Shown here piece by piece: positions 1 to 11,429 of a DNA stretch of 64,000 nucleotides. The number at the start of each line of letters is the position of its first letter. The stretch's first letter is position 1. Source of the DNA: Salvia splendens (Eukaryota > Streptophyta > Magnoliopsida > Lamiales > Lamiaceae); assembly GCF_004379255.2 (NCBI RefSeq), contig NC_056038.1:12562729-12626728 (forward strand), written 5' to 3'. The position numbers were made by a program, and so were the translations under genes. The notes below the pieces were generated by a model. It did no database searches. It worked only from the letters and a program-made list of their open reading frames with translations, and was not told where the DNA came from.

Positions 1-183
1 GGCCCGTTCTCCGGAGGCTCCATGAACCCGGCCCGCTCCTTCGGCCCAGCAGTTGCCAGCGGCGACTTCACCGGCCACTGGATCTACTGGGTGGGCCCAC
101 TCATCGGAGGCGGCCTCGCCGGGCTCGTCTACAGCAACACTTACATCCACCACGAGCATGCACCACTTGCTACTGATTTCTAG
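1..183 (+). CDS. TIP2: TIP2-like tonoplast aquaporin, C-terminal exon (partial)
   Basis: Sixty codons are open from base 1 and end at TAG 181-183. The translation holds the second aquaporin NPA box ([11 protein letters not shown], residues 8-18 of the fragment), whose Arg belongs to the selectivity filter. It is followed by the last membrane helix ([16 protein letters not shown]) and a short tail ending HAPLATDF. From family knowledge, this helix and a tail ending in an acidic residue plus Phe fit TIP2 (delta-TIP) vacuolar channels, which pass water and in TIP2 also ammonia. Earlier exons lie left of the window, so length and start cannot be judged. TIP1 or TIP4 are less likely because their tails differ. 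Inference: the host gene is intact, since nothing in the fragment is broken. Confidence 0.88.
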   Translation, partial: GPFSGGSMNPARSFGPAVASGDFTGHWIYWVGPLIGGGLAGLVYSNTYIHHEHAPLATDF

Positions 184-1592
184 ATTTGCCTACATTTGTT
201 TGTGATGTGAAATTTCTTTTCTAATAAAAGGAAGATATGGGAATTCATTTTCCGTTTCTTTCTTTTCCTTTTTTTTTTGATGGTGGGGTGTTTGCAGCTG
301 TAAATGCAATTTCTTGGTGTAATGATTGGGCTTTTCTGGTAAAAGGGTGAAGTGAAATTGTTAATTATGTCATGTTTGATCCCATTTTGTCTTCTTGGCA
401 CACTCTTTTCATCATGGAAGATGGTATTCACGATTATTATGTCGCAACTATGCCTTAAAAAATAAATAAAAAATGAATAAAGATAACGTGTTGTATTGGA
501 GTAGATTAGAGGCTTATGATTACGTGTTTTAAGAGTGAAATCCGGGAAAAACAAAATTTAAAATGAGCTTATAGTGTGAAAACATTATCTTCAAAATTAA
601 AGTATTTGTACAAACAAAATAAACAATTTATGTGAATAAACGTTGACTAGGGTTGTTGCGTTTTGGCCAATTATATGGAGTGGTGGGTAGCGGCAATAAA
701 TTTATAAAATAATTGTAGTGCTTATCTGAAATGTGAGGTCTACCGTGATAGCCTATGATATTGTTTTTAACTTATTTTGGTGGGTAACACAACCGCCCCA
801 TCAAATATCACTTTTTCTGAATACGTTATATATCTCGTTCTCTTTTCTCCATTTCCAAATGCATTTTATACGCAACACCTTAAATCCTTAATTCACAATT
901 GCATATCATGCACGAATAGATGATTCCATTTTATGATTCCATTTTTGAAATGTTTTTGACATACGTACATTTCTATTGGTATGTCCTATATATAAATATT
1001 CAAATTTAAATAAAAAATTTAAAAAAAGGAGTTTCATAGTAGCAACCTTTTTAAGCTGTTTTGACCACTTTTAGCTATCGAAACCCAATATTATGGGCAA
1101 TGTTAGAAACTTATAATCAAGAGCTTTGCAACGATACATTTGAATTTTACATCGAACTTCAGTGGACCTAGTTGTTAATAAAACTAGTTAAATACTAAAT
1201 TAAATAATTTATATACTCACAAGTAACTAAACTTAACTTTGTTACTCGAGGAAATTTTCTTCCAATCAATTATAGCTAATTTAATAATAATGATTTTTAA
1301 TATAATTAAAAAATATAATTTTTTTGGAAGTTATGGTTCTTTTAGCCCCCAACATGACTTCGTCTCTACATCCAGTATGATATTTTGGAGAAATACACAG
1401 TTAGCAGCTGAAATCACAATTTTATAACAAATCTTATAGAAAGATGAACATAAAATCTGAAAAAACCTCAAAGTATATATGAACAACATAACAATAACCC
1501 AAAAAAAGGAAAAAGAGATAAAAATGTAGCACAAAGTCTCAAATATTAAAAACATAATAAGGATAACAGATAAAAGAGATTTAATAAAAGAC
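184..1592. other. 3' UTR and intergenic spacer
   Basis: AT-rich sequence after the aquaporin stop. The first 200 bases are probably its 3' UTR (aataaaag near 223 could serve as a polyadenylation signal). I see no convincing coding region, RNA gene or transposon ends here; the short open frames lack family motifs. Confidence 0.5.
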
Positions 1593-1615
1593 GCTAGAAG
1601 GAGGGCTTGAACCTC

Positions 1616-1648
<33 letters not shown>

Positions 1649-1665
1649 AACTGAGCTATTCCAGC
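1593..1665 (-). tRNA. tRNA-Asn (anticodon GTT)
   Basis: The reverse strand folds as a 73-nt cloverleaf without an intron. The acceptor 5' strand GCTGGAA pairs with the 3' strand TTCTAGC (one G-T pair). The D arm contains AGCTCAGTTGGTTAGAGC, the anticodon arm is TGTGG-CTGTTAA-CCACA with anticodon GTT, and the T arm carries GGTTCAAGCC. CCA is not encoded, as usual for nuclear genes. The internal A box (D arm) and B box (T arm) for RNA polymerase III are present. A T-run does not follow directly; the nearest downstream run (tttatt) lies about 10 bases away. Confidence 0.95.
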
Positions 1666-1948
1666 TTGTTGCTTGCTTATTCTAGACTCTAAATACAAAT
1701 TAATATATGCGGGAACTATATTCCATAAAGCATAATAACCAACTACAAAAAAAATGAAAATAAATAGGAACTTAAGTTTGAAGCATAATGTAAAATAATC
1801 TACTAATATCATCATACTATAAATATTATTCTCATATCAATATATACAGGTAATGTAGGAGTACTATATTGCATACTCTTCACTGTACTGTACATGATAC
1901 ATAGATCAAATGTAAATCTCCCATTAGGAATATTATTACATCAATTTA

Positions 1949-4900
1949 TCAATTAAGATTAGGCAAATGTTTAATATCTTCAATGCCAATCAGCCTAACT
2001 TTCATCTTCTTTATTCTCTTCAGCTGCTTCACCAAGTCGAGCCGTTCATCCAAGTAGGGCGACGGGATCTATTCAATGGAGACAACGCAAAAATAAGGCA
2101 AAAACTTGAAAAAAAAACGCGCACCAACAAGAAATTATATGCATACCAGATTAGGCATGTATTTCTTGATTGCAGCAAACATAGCTGCATGCCCTACAGC
2201 AGAAACCTGATCAAACAGAACAACCCCTTTCATCTTGATCGTAATCATGTACGCAAAGAGTCTTAAACACGAAGAAAATGTTAAATCTTTGATCAAAACT
2301 ACTGCGCTAAAACCAGCTTACTGGAAGTAGCATTAGTATTGCTACTGGAATGAGTGTGAACATGTCTGATGTTGTTCTATAAATCTTCTTCCTCTCCCTC
2401 TGCGTCACTCTATGGCCGTGCAGTCTCTTCTGCACGAGCCTCATGGTGTACGAGATATCCACGAAGAGCAGCTGTGTGCCCATCCAGACATCCTAGAATA
2501 TTTTAAGTTTGTATGCTTTAATAAGAGTTTTGACATAAACTATCTGAACTCAGACATGGTTTCATTCGACTCACGATGCTTGCAGCTACAAGATCACGCG
2601 TGTACTTTTTGAGAAAATTGCGTTGGAACGCCTTTTGTTTTGAAGTATGCCATGAAGTTAGAAAGGCTTCATTTTCACCTTGGAATGAAGATGAAGAACT
2701 AATAGCCTGCCATTTCCAGCAAAACCTCTCTTTTAAGTCAAAATTCTTCTTCTAAATTGATAATCCACAAGAAGTACACATAAAACTATACGGTGGTGTT
2801 CAGTTGCCAAGATAAAATAATACCAAGATATAATCTAGGATTGAGTTGTGAGCCTGAATCTCATGAACCAAACACACTACAAATTTAATCTCGGATACAA
2901 TCTTGCAAACCGTTCAGCATGTTTGACTAAAATTTGTAGTGATTGATCAATGAGGCCTACCTGATTTTGACTATGCTTTTCAATTTTGTTGATTTCAGCC
3001 GGTCTATAACGCGTATCCACTGCAGAAGAGCTCTTCGTGCCATTCATCCATACAGGCGGCATCATGTCAGGGTCATTCTTCTCCACAATCTTTAGCATTT
3101 CACTGCATGAAAATGAACAGAAGAATGCAGTTTAACACACACACACACAGCTCATAGACGCGTTTTTATTAGCTGATCGTGTTATAGAGCTTACATTGTT
3201 CCATCATAAGCCACCCAGTAATCCTCCAAACACGTAGACAGTAACGCTTGACTGCTCACAGCCGAGAAAAAAAATTACTAAGAGGCTTAGTCAGAAGAGA
3301 ACTGGTAAGTATTGGAACATTTTGAACACCTTCTAAGCAAGAAGTCTAGCAGATCAGCACCTAATGCTTGATGCTTAGAATTGCTGCGATGAGCATAGCC
3401 TAGAATCACGTCGTAGCACACAGTGAAAACAGCGTGTAGTATGATCTCCTTCTCTGCTTGAATTGGAGGGTGCTTTGATCTCCTTCTCTCTTGATGCAGC
3501 TGATTGTTAGATGCTGCGTAAAAGTTCAGCCATCCGATCTCATCGAGTATCACCTGTTTTAGAACACAACTAGTTCTAAGCCATCTGATGTGATATTATA
3601 TCACTTATTTGATCATCAACTATGTATGCAAACAGACCTCCATTAAGAGTTGATATTCAGATAGTGTTGAGAATTCTGGATATACGAACAGGACACCGCA
3701 CTCCAAGTAGCTGCAAACGAACACGAGACGCACTCACTATCCTCAAGCCATACACATCTAAAACACAAAAATACCTGACAAAATCTCTTGTTTGCTTGTC
3801 AAGAACCCGAATGCCATGCCTAGATAAGAACAGCCTCGTTTCTCTTCCAAGATAAGCAAACAACGCGAGAGTGGCCAAACTGTTTTCTCCAACCTGCCAA
3901 CATCATTTCTACATGAGACATTATTGAAAAGTTCCAAACAAAAAAAAGTTAAGGTTACCTCATTGGTAAGAATGCGCGTCTTGCTAGCGACACTTTCCCT
4001 ATGGAATGCTGCACAGAGTTTTCTATGAACCAGACAGATCCAAAACTCAACATCTTCAACATTTTTATGAGGCAGAAACCTACTTCCGAAATAGGACAGA
4101 AAATCCTCCTCGAACCCGGCCTCAGTTGCTAGAGAATGCAGCTTATCAAGAGTTACTAAACTGTGTGTTGCATCCATAAGCTGGAACAAGGCCTCCGCGA
4201 TTGAATCTGAGAATATACAACACGAAAGTTTCTCTGATCCTAGCTTTCGTATACCTGCACAGCACGTCATGGCCATGACCGTCCCTGCAACACCACTGAA
4301 TTCTTTGTGCTTCAGAGCTCAAACCAGCTAAGAAAACACTATGAGTTTGTAATTCGACAGCACTCTTTTTACTCATTCGACTGACCTCCCTGCGTATTCC
4401 ATAGTCCATTTCTTGAACAAATTCATGAAAGAGGCAGATATTCGTGGAAGCTCCACCATCTTGAACCATTCCACTAGCTTCGGGTTCTTCATGTTTAGCT
4501 GATTTTCTATGAGATCCCTTAAGAAGTTTGCCTTCGGAGATAGACTGACACGTACGCAATTGGAAGAAGAATCATAACGCGATTTGGGATTGTTTCCCTT
4601 CATACTGCCTTTCACAAGAATTAAACATATACGTATGGAAGTGACGAGCATGTTCGACTTACATGTTGAGAACCGGGGAAGGATTGTTGTTGCTACGATT
4701 GTGAGAGAGAAAGAGCTCCACCTCTGCTACTGCCATCAGCAATGCATAAACTGCAACCTGAAATAACAGCCAGCTTCTCAATATGCAATGCAAATCACAA
4801 CTAACTAGTCAAAATTCATTACTAAAGATCCCATTAGACCTGATATGCTATGTTTTTGTGCCAGGCATGGACGTCGATGCCAATCCACGCCATGGCCAGA

Positions 4901-5197
4901 GCAGGCCGTGTTCCCTCCAACGCAAGATCCTTCGCTGCAGCAGAGAAGCTTCTAGCTGATACATGCAGTGTCCATACAAGGCAGTTTACGCGATTGAACT
5001 TCACATCATTAGTCAACGATTTGTTGGTCTCCTCCAACACACTCTGGCTGGAGTTGGCAAACAACGGAGACAGCGCGCCATGCTGGAATCGTAACGTGGA
5101 CTCATGTTTGAACTGGAATTTTCTCGAATGCAGAAGTCGGTTTTTTAGGACATGTTCTTTAACATTGTTCAACCTCTCCTCAGATAATGCAGTTTTC
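1949..5197 (-). CDS. Plant LETM1-like protein, multi-exon (5' end uncertain)
   Basis: Read on the minus strand, exons with GT-AG borders and matching phase are 5197-4840, 4757-4663, 4544-4386, 4295-3959, 3893-3775, 3710-3638, 3553-3330, 3251-3195, 3102-2961, 2492-2322, 2206-2147 and 2068-1949 (TGA at 1951-1949). One or two small exons between 2961 and 2492 could not be fixed; 2721-2650 may hold one. Segments such as LATLALFAYLGRETRLFLS, DEIGWLNFYA, AEKEIILHAVFTVCYDV and WMGTQLLFVDIS, and the end TLIPVAILMLLP-VSAVGHAAM-KKYMP followed by RLDLVKQLKR, match my memory of the plant LETM1-like family (Arabidopsis At3g11560/At5g06220 type). The last part corresponds to the LETM1 membrane segment. LETM1 is a mitochondrial inner-membrane cation/proton exchanger; the role of this plant branch is not established. 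The first visible exon starts after an AG, so an upstream exon with the start codon and any transit peptide was not found. Confidence 0.8.
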
Positions 5198-5793
5198 CTG
5201 AGTAGAAAATACAATTTTAATACTAATATGGAATCAAAATCATGAGATTGTTATTCAACTAATTAAGTAGCAAAAAAGAGAGAGAAAAAAAAGGCGTTGT
5301 GGGGCTTTATAGACTACAACTGAAATTATATCGATTGCATCGAGATAGGATCAGGATCAAACTGAGATCGGCAAATTTGATTTCCATTATAAAATTAATG
5401 ATGATAATGTTCATAGTGATTTACGCTTAATTCGTAGCTAATTAAATATTACAACTGTAACGTCATTATAAAATTAATTATCTTCATTGGTGTAATTAAT
5501 TGCTCAATTTTCTAGAGGGTATCGACTATTATCCAATTTTCTGTCGTTTCGAAGAGGAGTATTGTGACTGCCGTCATGAATCATGATCGCTTATAGTATA
5601 ATACTAGATTATACGGCTTGGTTTCAAAGTTTCAGGTTTCAATAGGTATAATGGAGTACTACTTTATAAATCAACGCATATAAATGCATAAAACATTATT
5701 AGTTTTTTTTAATAGATAAAAGTGTTAAAGTAAACCCATGCAGCCAGGACGACCATTAAAAATTAGTTTAATGAAAAAAAAATCAGTTTGTTT
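5198..5793. other. Intergenic spacer
   Basis: AT-rich sequence between the LETM1-like gene and the hAT element. A first exon and promoter of the minus-strand gene should lie here or further right, but I could not recognise a start codon with transit-peptide-like coding sequence. Bases 5786-5793 are the left target duplication of the next element. Confidence 0.4.
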
Positions 5794-7412
5794 TAGGGGT
5801 GAGCAAAAAAACCGGAACTCAACATTCTTCATGTTGGAAGCTGCGACAACTTTTGAGAAAGCTTTCTATAGGTATGAGTTGATAGACTCATCATATAAAA
5901 AGGATCTTGAAGTAAGGCATAAGGATCTTGAAGTTGTTGATGATGATGAGGATGAGGATGAGGATGTGGATGGAGATAGAGTTCACGGGGTGCCAAAAGA
6001 GGAAGATTGGAGGAAAGCAAAATTAATGTTGAATTTCTTGAGGATTTTTTACGAGGCAACTAATAGGATTTCTGGATCTATATATGTTACCTCTAATTTA
6101 TTTGTTCATGAGATTTACAAAGTGCATGCATTGTTGAAGTCTTTCATAGAGGTGATGATTTTGAATTGAGTATCATGGCAAAGAAAATGAAAGAAAAATT
6201 TGACAAGTATTGGGGGAATCCTAGGAAGATGAATAAGCTCATTTTCATGGCTGTTGTTGTTGATCCTCGATACAAGTTGAAGTTGGTGAAACTTGTGTTG
6301 GCACATATGTACGATGAGGAGTTGGCTAACTCATTTGGAAATGAAGTTGATGCTGAATTAGTTAACATGTGTGGTGATTACAAACAGCCAATTGTCCAAC
6401 AAAATGTAGGACATGCTGAATTGAAATTGAATGCTACACGTGATGATAATGATGTATTGAAGAATGCTATGAAAATGGTGGGTTCCTTGTATGAGACTTT
6501 TCACCCAAGGCATGATGAAGTATTGATGTACATAAATATCTTAAGGAGGATATTGAGAGTAGTGGGCCAAAATTTGACCTTTTGGATTGGTGGAAAAATA
6601 ATGAATATAAATATCCTGTACTCTCCCAATCTGCCCGTGATATTCTAGCAGTTCCTATCTCCACTGTAGCATCTGAGTCCGCTTTTAGCACCGGTGGCCG
6701 AGTTCTTGATCCATTTAGGAGCTCTTTAAGTCCTAAAGTTGTCGAGTATCTTGTTTATGGTCAAAATTGGCTTCGCAAATCTTCCAAATTTAGTGTTGAA
6801 TAAATTCTTGAAGATGTCCAAAAGATAGAAGAAGGTAGTTTTATACATTTAAGTTTTTTGTTATTGATTATTTCATTTATAGTACTTATATAACTCTTTT
6901 TTGTGTAGGTATTGCATTGATGTCTACTCAAGATTCAACAAATTAATCAATCTCCATTATTTGTTGAAACTTGCTTGCACTTGGACAATATTGAAGACTT
7001 GTCATGGAACTTCATTTTGGATTTATGATGTAATGTGTTGAAACTATTGAAGACATTTTGGTTGATGTTTTTTATTGTGGAATGTTGATTGCATATTTGT
7101 ATTTGTTGGTTGATGCCTTTGATGGATTAGGGATATTATCATTTTTATCATGTTATGTTTTGAAGGTTGAAAATTTCTAAGTTTCTATACTGTTTTCTTT
7201 CTCTCCAGATTTTCGGTTTTTTAAATTCGGTTTTCGGTTTAAGGTTTTTCGATTTTTCAGTTTTTTATATAATTTCGGTTTTTCGGTTTAGTTCGGGTTT
7301 TTGAGTTCGGTTTTCGGTTTCGGTTCGGTTTTAGTTTTAGGCGAAATTTGGTTTTTCGGGTTCGGTTCGGTTAGGGTGAAAAACCGAACCGAAACCCGAA
7401 TGCACACCCCTA
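5794..7412 (+). mobile_element. hAT-superfamily DNA transposon, internally deleted
   Basis: The 1619-bp element starts TAGGGGTGAGCA and ends TGCACACCCCTA, so its 12-base terminal inverted repeats differ at one position. It is flanked by perfect 8-bp direct repeats gtttgttt (5786-5793 and 7413-7420), the target duplication length expected for hAT. The right arm (7205-7400) is packed with TTCGGTTT and related motifs, the kind of subterminal repeats hAT transposases bind; the left arm has few. Inside lies the C-terminal half of a transposase, described separately. The ends look mobile in trans if a full-length relative exists. Confidence 0.9.
5820..6803 (+). pseudogene. hAT transposase remnant, frameshifted
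   Basis: Three reading frames follow each other: to about 6160, then about 6166-6530, then about 6530-6803 (TAA). Together they give the C-terminal half of a hAT transposase. The parts are a FYEATNRISGSIYVTSNLF-like stretch, the DUF4413-like block KFDKYWGNPRKMNKLIFMA followed by VVDPRYKLKLV, and the hAT dimerisation domain (DLLDWWKNNEYKYPVLS, then ARDILAVPISTVASESAFST and GGRVLDPFRSSLSP). The N-terminal BED zinc finger and most of the catalytic region are missing. An acidic Asp/Glu repeat (VDDDEDEDEDVDGD, near 5930-5975) precedes the conserved part. With two frameshifts and no N-terminus it cannot code for an active transposase. Confidence 0.88.
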
Positions 7413-7420
7413 GTTTGTTT

Positions 7421-7789
7421 ATATATTGCGGTTCAATTCTGCTAACTACATAGCTATCCAATTAAGGCCAATTCTTAGTTACTAAATTAAAATCAATTAA
7501 ATTATATTTTAAATTTAAATAATCTGTAAATAAATTTAAAGAGTATTAATGTCAATTCTCTGTCATTAAAATCATCTCAACACTTTAAATTGGCGTAATT
7601 CTCTCGATTAAATTATTTTTCGCAAAATATATATAAAATTAAAGGTAATTTTATAAGGATTCTAACGAGACCTCAACTGCATATGTTCCAACGATGTTCG
7701 GATGATGAAATTTGATATAATTTTTATATCAGTTTTCGTACACGTAGATAAACTGATTTTTTTTATCAACAAATGCAAAAAAAATCCAA
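7421..7789. other. Intergenic spacer
   Basis: AT-rich sequence between the hAT element and the inverted repeat that opens the transposon nest. I see no gene or repeat here. Confidence 0.4.
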
Positions 7790-8236
7790 GAGTGTCCACA
7801 ATAGTGAAACAGCCACGCCTCAGCCACAAAAAACAACTTGTACGCCTAGTCATCACAGTCATGCCTCAGCCACATAAAACTTGTTCAGCCACGCCACAAC
7901 CACGCCACAGCTACGCTTCACATTTTTTTAATTGTTGGTATATTTTAATTGCACTAGAACAAAATTAATTGGATTTGAGAAAAAATTGAGATTTGAGATT
8001 TGAGATTTGAGATTTGAAATTAGAATGGAATAAAAAAAATTGAATTAAGAATAGGTATTTTATAGATAAAAAATTAAAGAATTAAAAAAAATTCGATTTT
8101 GACCGCCGTCCTCCCACCTAGCGAAACCGTGTCCTCAGTTGTCGAACAACCGTCGCGGTGCCGTTGCGGCTTACAATAGACCGGTGCGTCGCAGTAGCGC
8201 AACACGGAGACTGATAAGGGAAAAACCCTTATCAAG

Positions 8237-10054
8237 TGAAGAAGATAAAGAAAGTCGCAGAGAAACGTCGCTTAGTCGACAATCGATAGTTTTAGGATTC
8301 TAGACGGAAAACTAAAAAAGATAAAAGACAAATAATTATGATTTCATTGATTGATTGAAGAGAATAACAATAGCCCTATTTATAATATAATACTAAGTTA
8401 ATGAACAAGACAAAAGATATGTAAAAGATATGCAATCCCTAAATTATCTAACTAAATAATGCAACTAAATATAATGCAAGATATGAGAGAGATATAATAC
8501 TAATACTAAGTTAATGAGCAAGACAAAAGATATGTAAAAGATATGCAATCCCTAAATTATCTAACTAAATAATGCAAGATATGGAAGAGATATGAATGTC
8601 AAATGTATTGAAGGGGTTGGCAGCGGAAGCGTGCGTTCTAACGGATCACATAAAATTCTGATCTATTTAGCAAATTATTTAGACAAATTCTATTCGCGTA
8701 ATTCTCACATGTATCATGCTCATAACTTAAATTTAAACACGTTTTAGCACAAATAATACCAATTTACCTCGTTGATTCACTGAATAATCGAAGATGGTTC
8801 GCGTCTTCTCCCCGTGAAGATCTTGAGTACTAAACCACGGATCTTCTGACTGGTTCCCGGATTGTAATATGATATTAGTGGGGGCTAATCTCACCAGAAT
8901 ACTAGGACTTAAATAAAGAAGACAAAAATCCCTCACGGAGGAGGAGAAGAAATCGTCCCCTATGTGAGATAAGGGAGGGACGAAATTTTGATAGAAAATA
9001 CAAGTGTATTTTCTGTCTCCTTTATTCTCCTATTTATATTTAGTCACATATTGGGCCCAGTCTGAGATCTATGGAAGAATTTGGATATGGCCTCCCCCAA
9101 TTAGCTTTTTACTAATTAAATTGAACCCACGATTTAATATAAGCTTATATTGGAATATTACGAGCAGCCACTACAGAAGTAATATTGCACTGCCCATCCA
9201 AATCCGAAATTACAAGTATTCCGGGTTTCCATTTGTTTGTCATTTATTTCTCGCGCTTAAGATAGAAACGTCCATTAATTAATCAATGTCTGCTGTGGAC
9301 TTAATTAATTAACATATCATTAACTCCAAGAGTGGACTTAGCAAGAAATGCTTATTTATTATTCATAGAGTAATCAAACTCCAACTAGCTAGGTTCCGAA
9401 TAATAAAACCTTGTTTCGAGCCCCTCTTGTGAACGTTATCGAACGAGACTCACCTCGTGCACGATTCAATGTAATAGCAATCCTAGCACCGCTAGATATT
9501 AATCACCACTACCTAATATACCAGGATTCTTGGGTTACGAAAAACCCGCACCTATTGGTAAGTCAAAGTAGTGCATAATCAATATCGTATGCTCAATGCT
9601 AACGTACATTGATTAAGAAATTAATTATCAAGACCTCATCTTTCAGTAGATAGCATAAAGACTCGTCTTGCCATTAGATCCAATTCAGTGCTATACCACA
9701 CCAATGTCATCTTATTTCAGTAAGGCTTAGAAATATGCGGACTGACATTGCAACCTTTCACGATAGGTAGTCTAGGCCTATCTAGGTTGTGAAATTCTTA
9801 TTTTTCTTTGTTCAGAACTGATCGTGTTACCTTAAAGTGGACGACGCCCACAACCGGTCTACTAAAACAGAGACTTAGATTTTGTTATGTTGCTTATACA
9901 TTTAAATATGCAATAAACATCCATTAAATGTAAAACATAACAACATTATGACAAAAATAATCTGTTTCATTCCATTGGAAAATAAGATATAAAGTTTTAC
10001 AGTATTCAATCACTCGAAAGGTGATTTATAGTATACAAACTCTAACACGTATCA
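8237..10054 (-). repeat. 3' LTR of the same element, interrupted by a solo LTR
   Basis: The LTR sequence occupies 8237-8608 and resumes at 10048-10054 (cgtatca). The 1439 bp between is a later insertion. Within 8390-8590 a block of roughly 110 bp around the motif gatatgcaatccctaaatta is present twice in tandem; the partner LTR has it once. Confidence 0.7.
8609..10047 (-). mobile_element. Solo LTR, probably Ty1/copia
   Basis: The insert starts TGAAGGGGTT and ends CTCTAACA on the plus strand, with near-matching 5-base flanks tgtat (8604-8608) and cgtat (10048-10052). On the minus strand it starts TGTTAGAGTTTG, and it contains the GGCAGCGGAAGCG block often seen near copia LTR ends. There is no internal coding region, so it is read as a solo LTR left by LTR-LTR recombination. 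Bases from about 8753 rightward recur in copy C from about 52457. Confidence 0.6.
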
Positions 10055-10084
10055 ATTCCCCCGCCGTTGAAATCCACCTTGTCA

Positions 10085-10444
10085 TCAAGGTGAGAACCAC
10101 GAAGAAACAACTAGGAATCCTCCAGGGTCAAAAACAAGCTCGCCATAATTGAGTTTGGAAGGGATTTCCAACTTTCTTTTCTCACCTAAGCACATGCCCA
10201 ATACTAGTAGCCATCGTTTGATTACTTGTCCACTACCAAGTCCGATATCAATTGGATCCTCTCGTTGAAAAATGGGATCGAAAATTGTTCCATCTGTCCA
10301 CTTTCCCTTGTAGTGTATGTTTACACCGTCATATTCGTGAACCTGAACTTCACAAATATTTTTCTTGTCCGTGATGAGCAGAGGAAACCGATAGGAGAAT
10401 GGTGGTGGTTGTGGTGGCAGCGGGACAACAGTAGAAGCGGCCAT
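10085..10444 (-). pseudogene. FKBP15-like peptidyl-prolyl isomerase fragment captured by a retroelement
   Basis: A 119-residue frame without introns starts at ATG 10444. Residues 30-90 read as the first two thirds of an FKBP domain of the plant FKBP15 type: [47 protein letters not shown] and [19 protein letters not shown]. Known FKBP15 proteins continue with a GSPP/IPGG loop and a final strand. Here that is replaced by ELVFDPGGF and an unrelated tail, and the GWDQGL turn is altered to RWLLVL. Plant FKBP15 genes are interrupted by introns, so an uninterrupted copy between LTRs suggests capture through an RNA intermediate. The frame is open in both copies (also 53794-54153). Isomerase activity is doubtful because the fold is incomplete. 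Confidence 0.75.
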
Positions 10445-10638
10445 CGGCGGTATTGCTGAGCGTCAGAGACTCGTTGAACGGAGCAACGGCAGCAGCACAA
10501 CAGTAGGCTGTTCGTGGCAAGAGCAGCTTTGAGTTGTCGTTGTCGGGGAATTCAGAGAGGTTGTATACGTTGAGGTTGATTGCTGGTAGGAAGGCGGCCG
10601 TTCAGTCGGTGGAAGCGGTCGCGAGGGGCAGTTTTGTG

Positions 10639-11429
10639 TAGGGGCGGGGAATTATACCGAAATATCGGAATACCGGACTTACCGTACTGAAAAATTACCA
10701 AAAATATCGATTTTTCGGTATACCATACCGTACCGAAAGATTTGGTACGATAACAGTATTAGATTTCCTATACATCGGTATACCGAAGATTCAATATATA
10801 CCGACGCTTCGGTATATCGTGGTATACCGGTATACCGTTGATTATTAAATATATAAATATATACATTACACTTATGTACGTAGTATATAATATTTATGTT
10901 ATATTTATAGGATTATTTTATATATATAAAACCCTTATATTTATAGGATTCTCCATTTTCAATCATATCTACAGGTAATGTGTTTTGTCAAATTCACCAA
11001 CAAGGTTCCAAGAAATGAAGATAATGTTGTTCATGATTTTATAATTTATTTTTTATAAATTAGAATATTAGAATGATTGATGGAGTTTAATTGTTTTGTA
11101 ATTTTTGAAGTAATTGAACAATAGAATTATTTTTTATAAATATTTTGGGTATAAATATATTATTTTTTAGGTATAACACGTATAACGGTATATCGTAATG
11201 AAGTTCGGTATACCGCAAAAGTACGGTATACCGGAATGCGGTATGGTATACCGAAAACACGGTATGGTAATGGTATAAAAAACTACCATACCGAATTTTC
11301 GGTATACCGAACTCCGGTATATCGAAAAATTCGGTACATTATCGGTATGGTGTTTTGTTATACCATAACTTTCGGTACGGTATACAGTAAGACACTCAAA
11401 GTACGGTATACCGTACCGAACCACCCATA
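10639..11429. mobile_element. Non-autonomous hAT element rich in GGTATACCG
   Basis: The 791-bp element is flanked by perfect 8-bp repeats gttttgtg (10631-10638 and 11430-11437). Its ends TAGGGGCGGGG and CCACCCATA are imperfect inverted repeats. Both arms carry dozens of CGGTA, TACCG and palindromic GGTATACCG motifs; the centre (about 10845-11165) is plain AT-rich sequence. It has no transposase. Superfamily assignment rests on target duplication length and end sequence. It sits inside the gypsy-like element, so it is younger. The same insertion is at 54348-55138. Confidence 0.85.

Noticed and set aside
4146..4559. Separate minus-strand gene in an alternative frame over the LETM1-like exons
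   Set aside because: The frame crosses an intron with good GT-AG borders, and the family match lies in another frame on both sides.
7975..8020. Short tandem repeat of gagattt as a CRISPR-like or satellite array
   Set aside because: Only about five units of 7-8 bases without spacers; a simple-sequence slip.
7790..8236. CAGCCACGCC-rich left arm as coding sequence or a captured gene
   Set aside because: The motif repeats irregularly in several phases; it fits subterminal repeats of a DNA transposon better than a protein.
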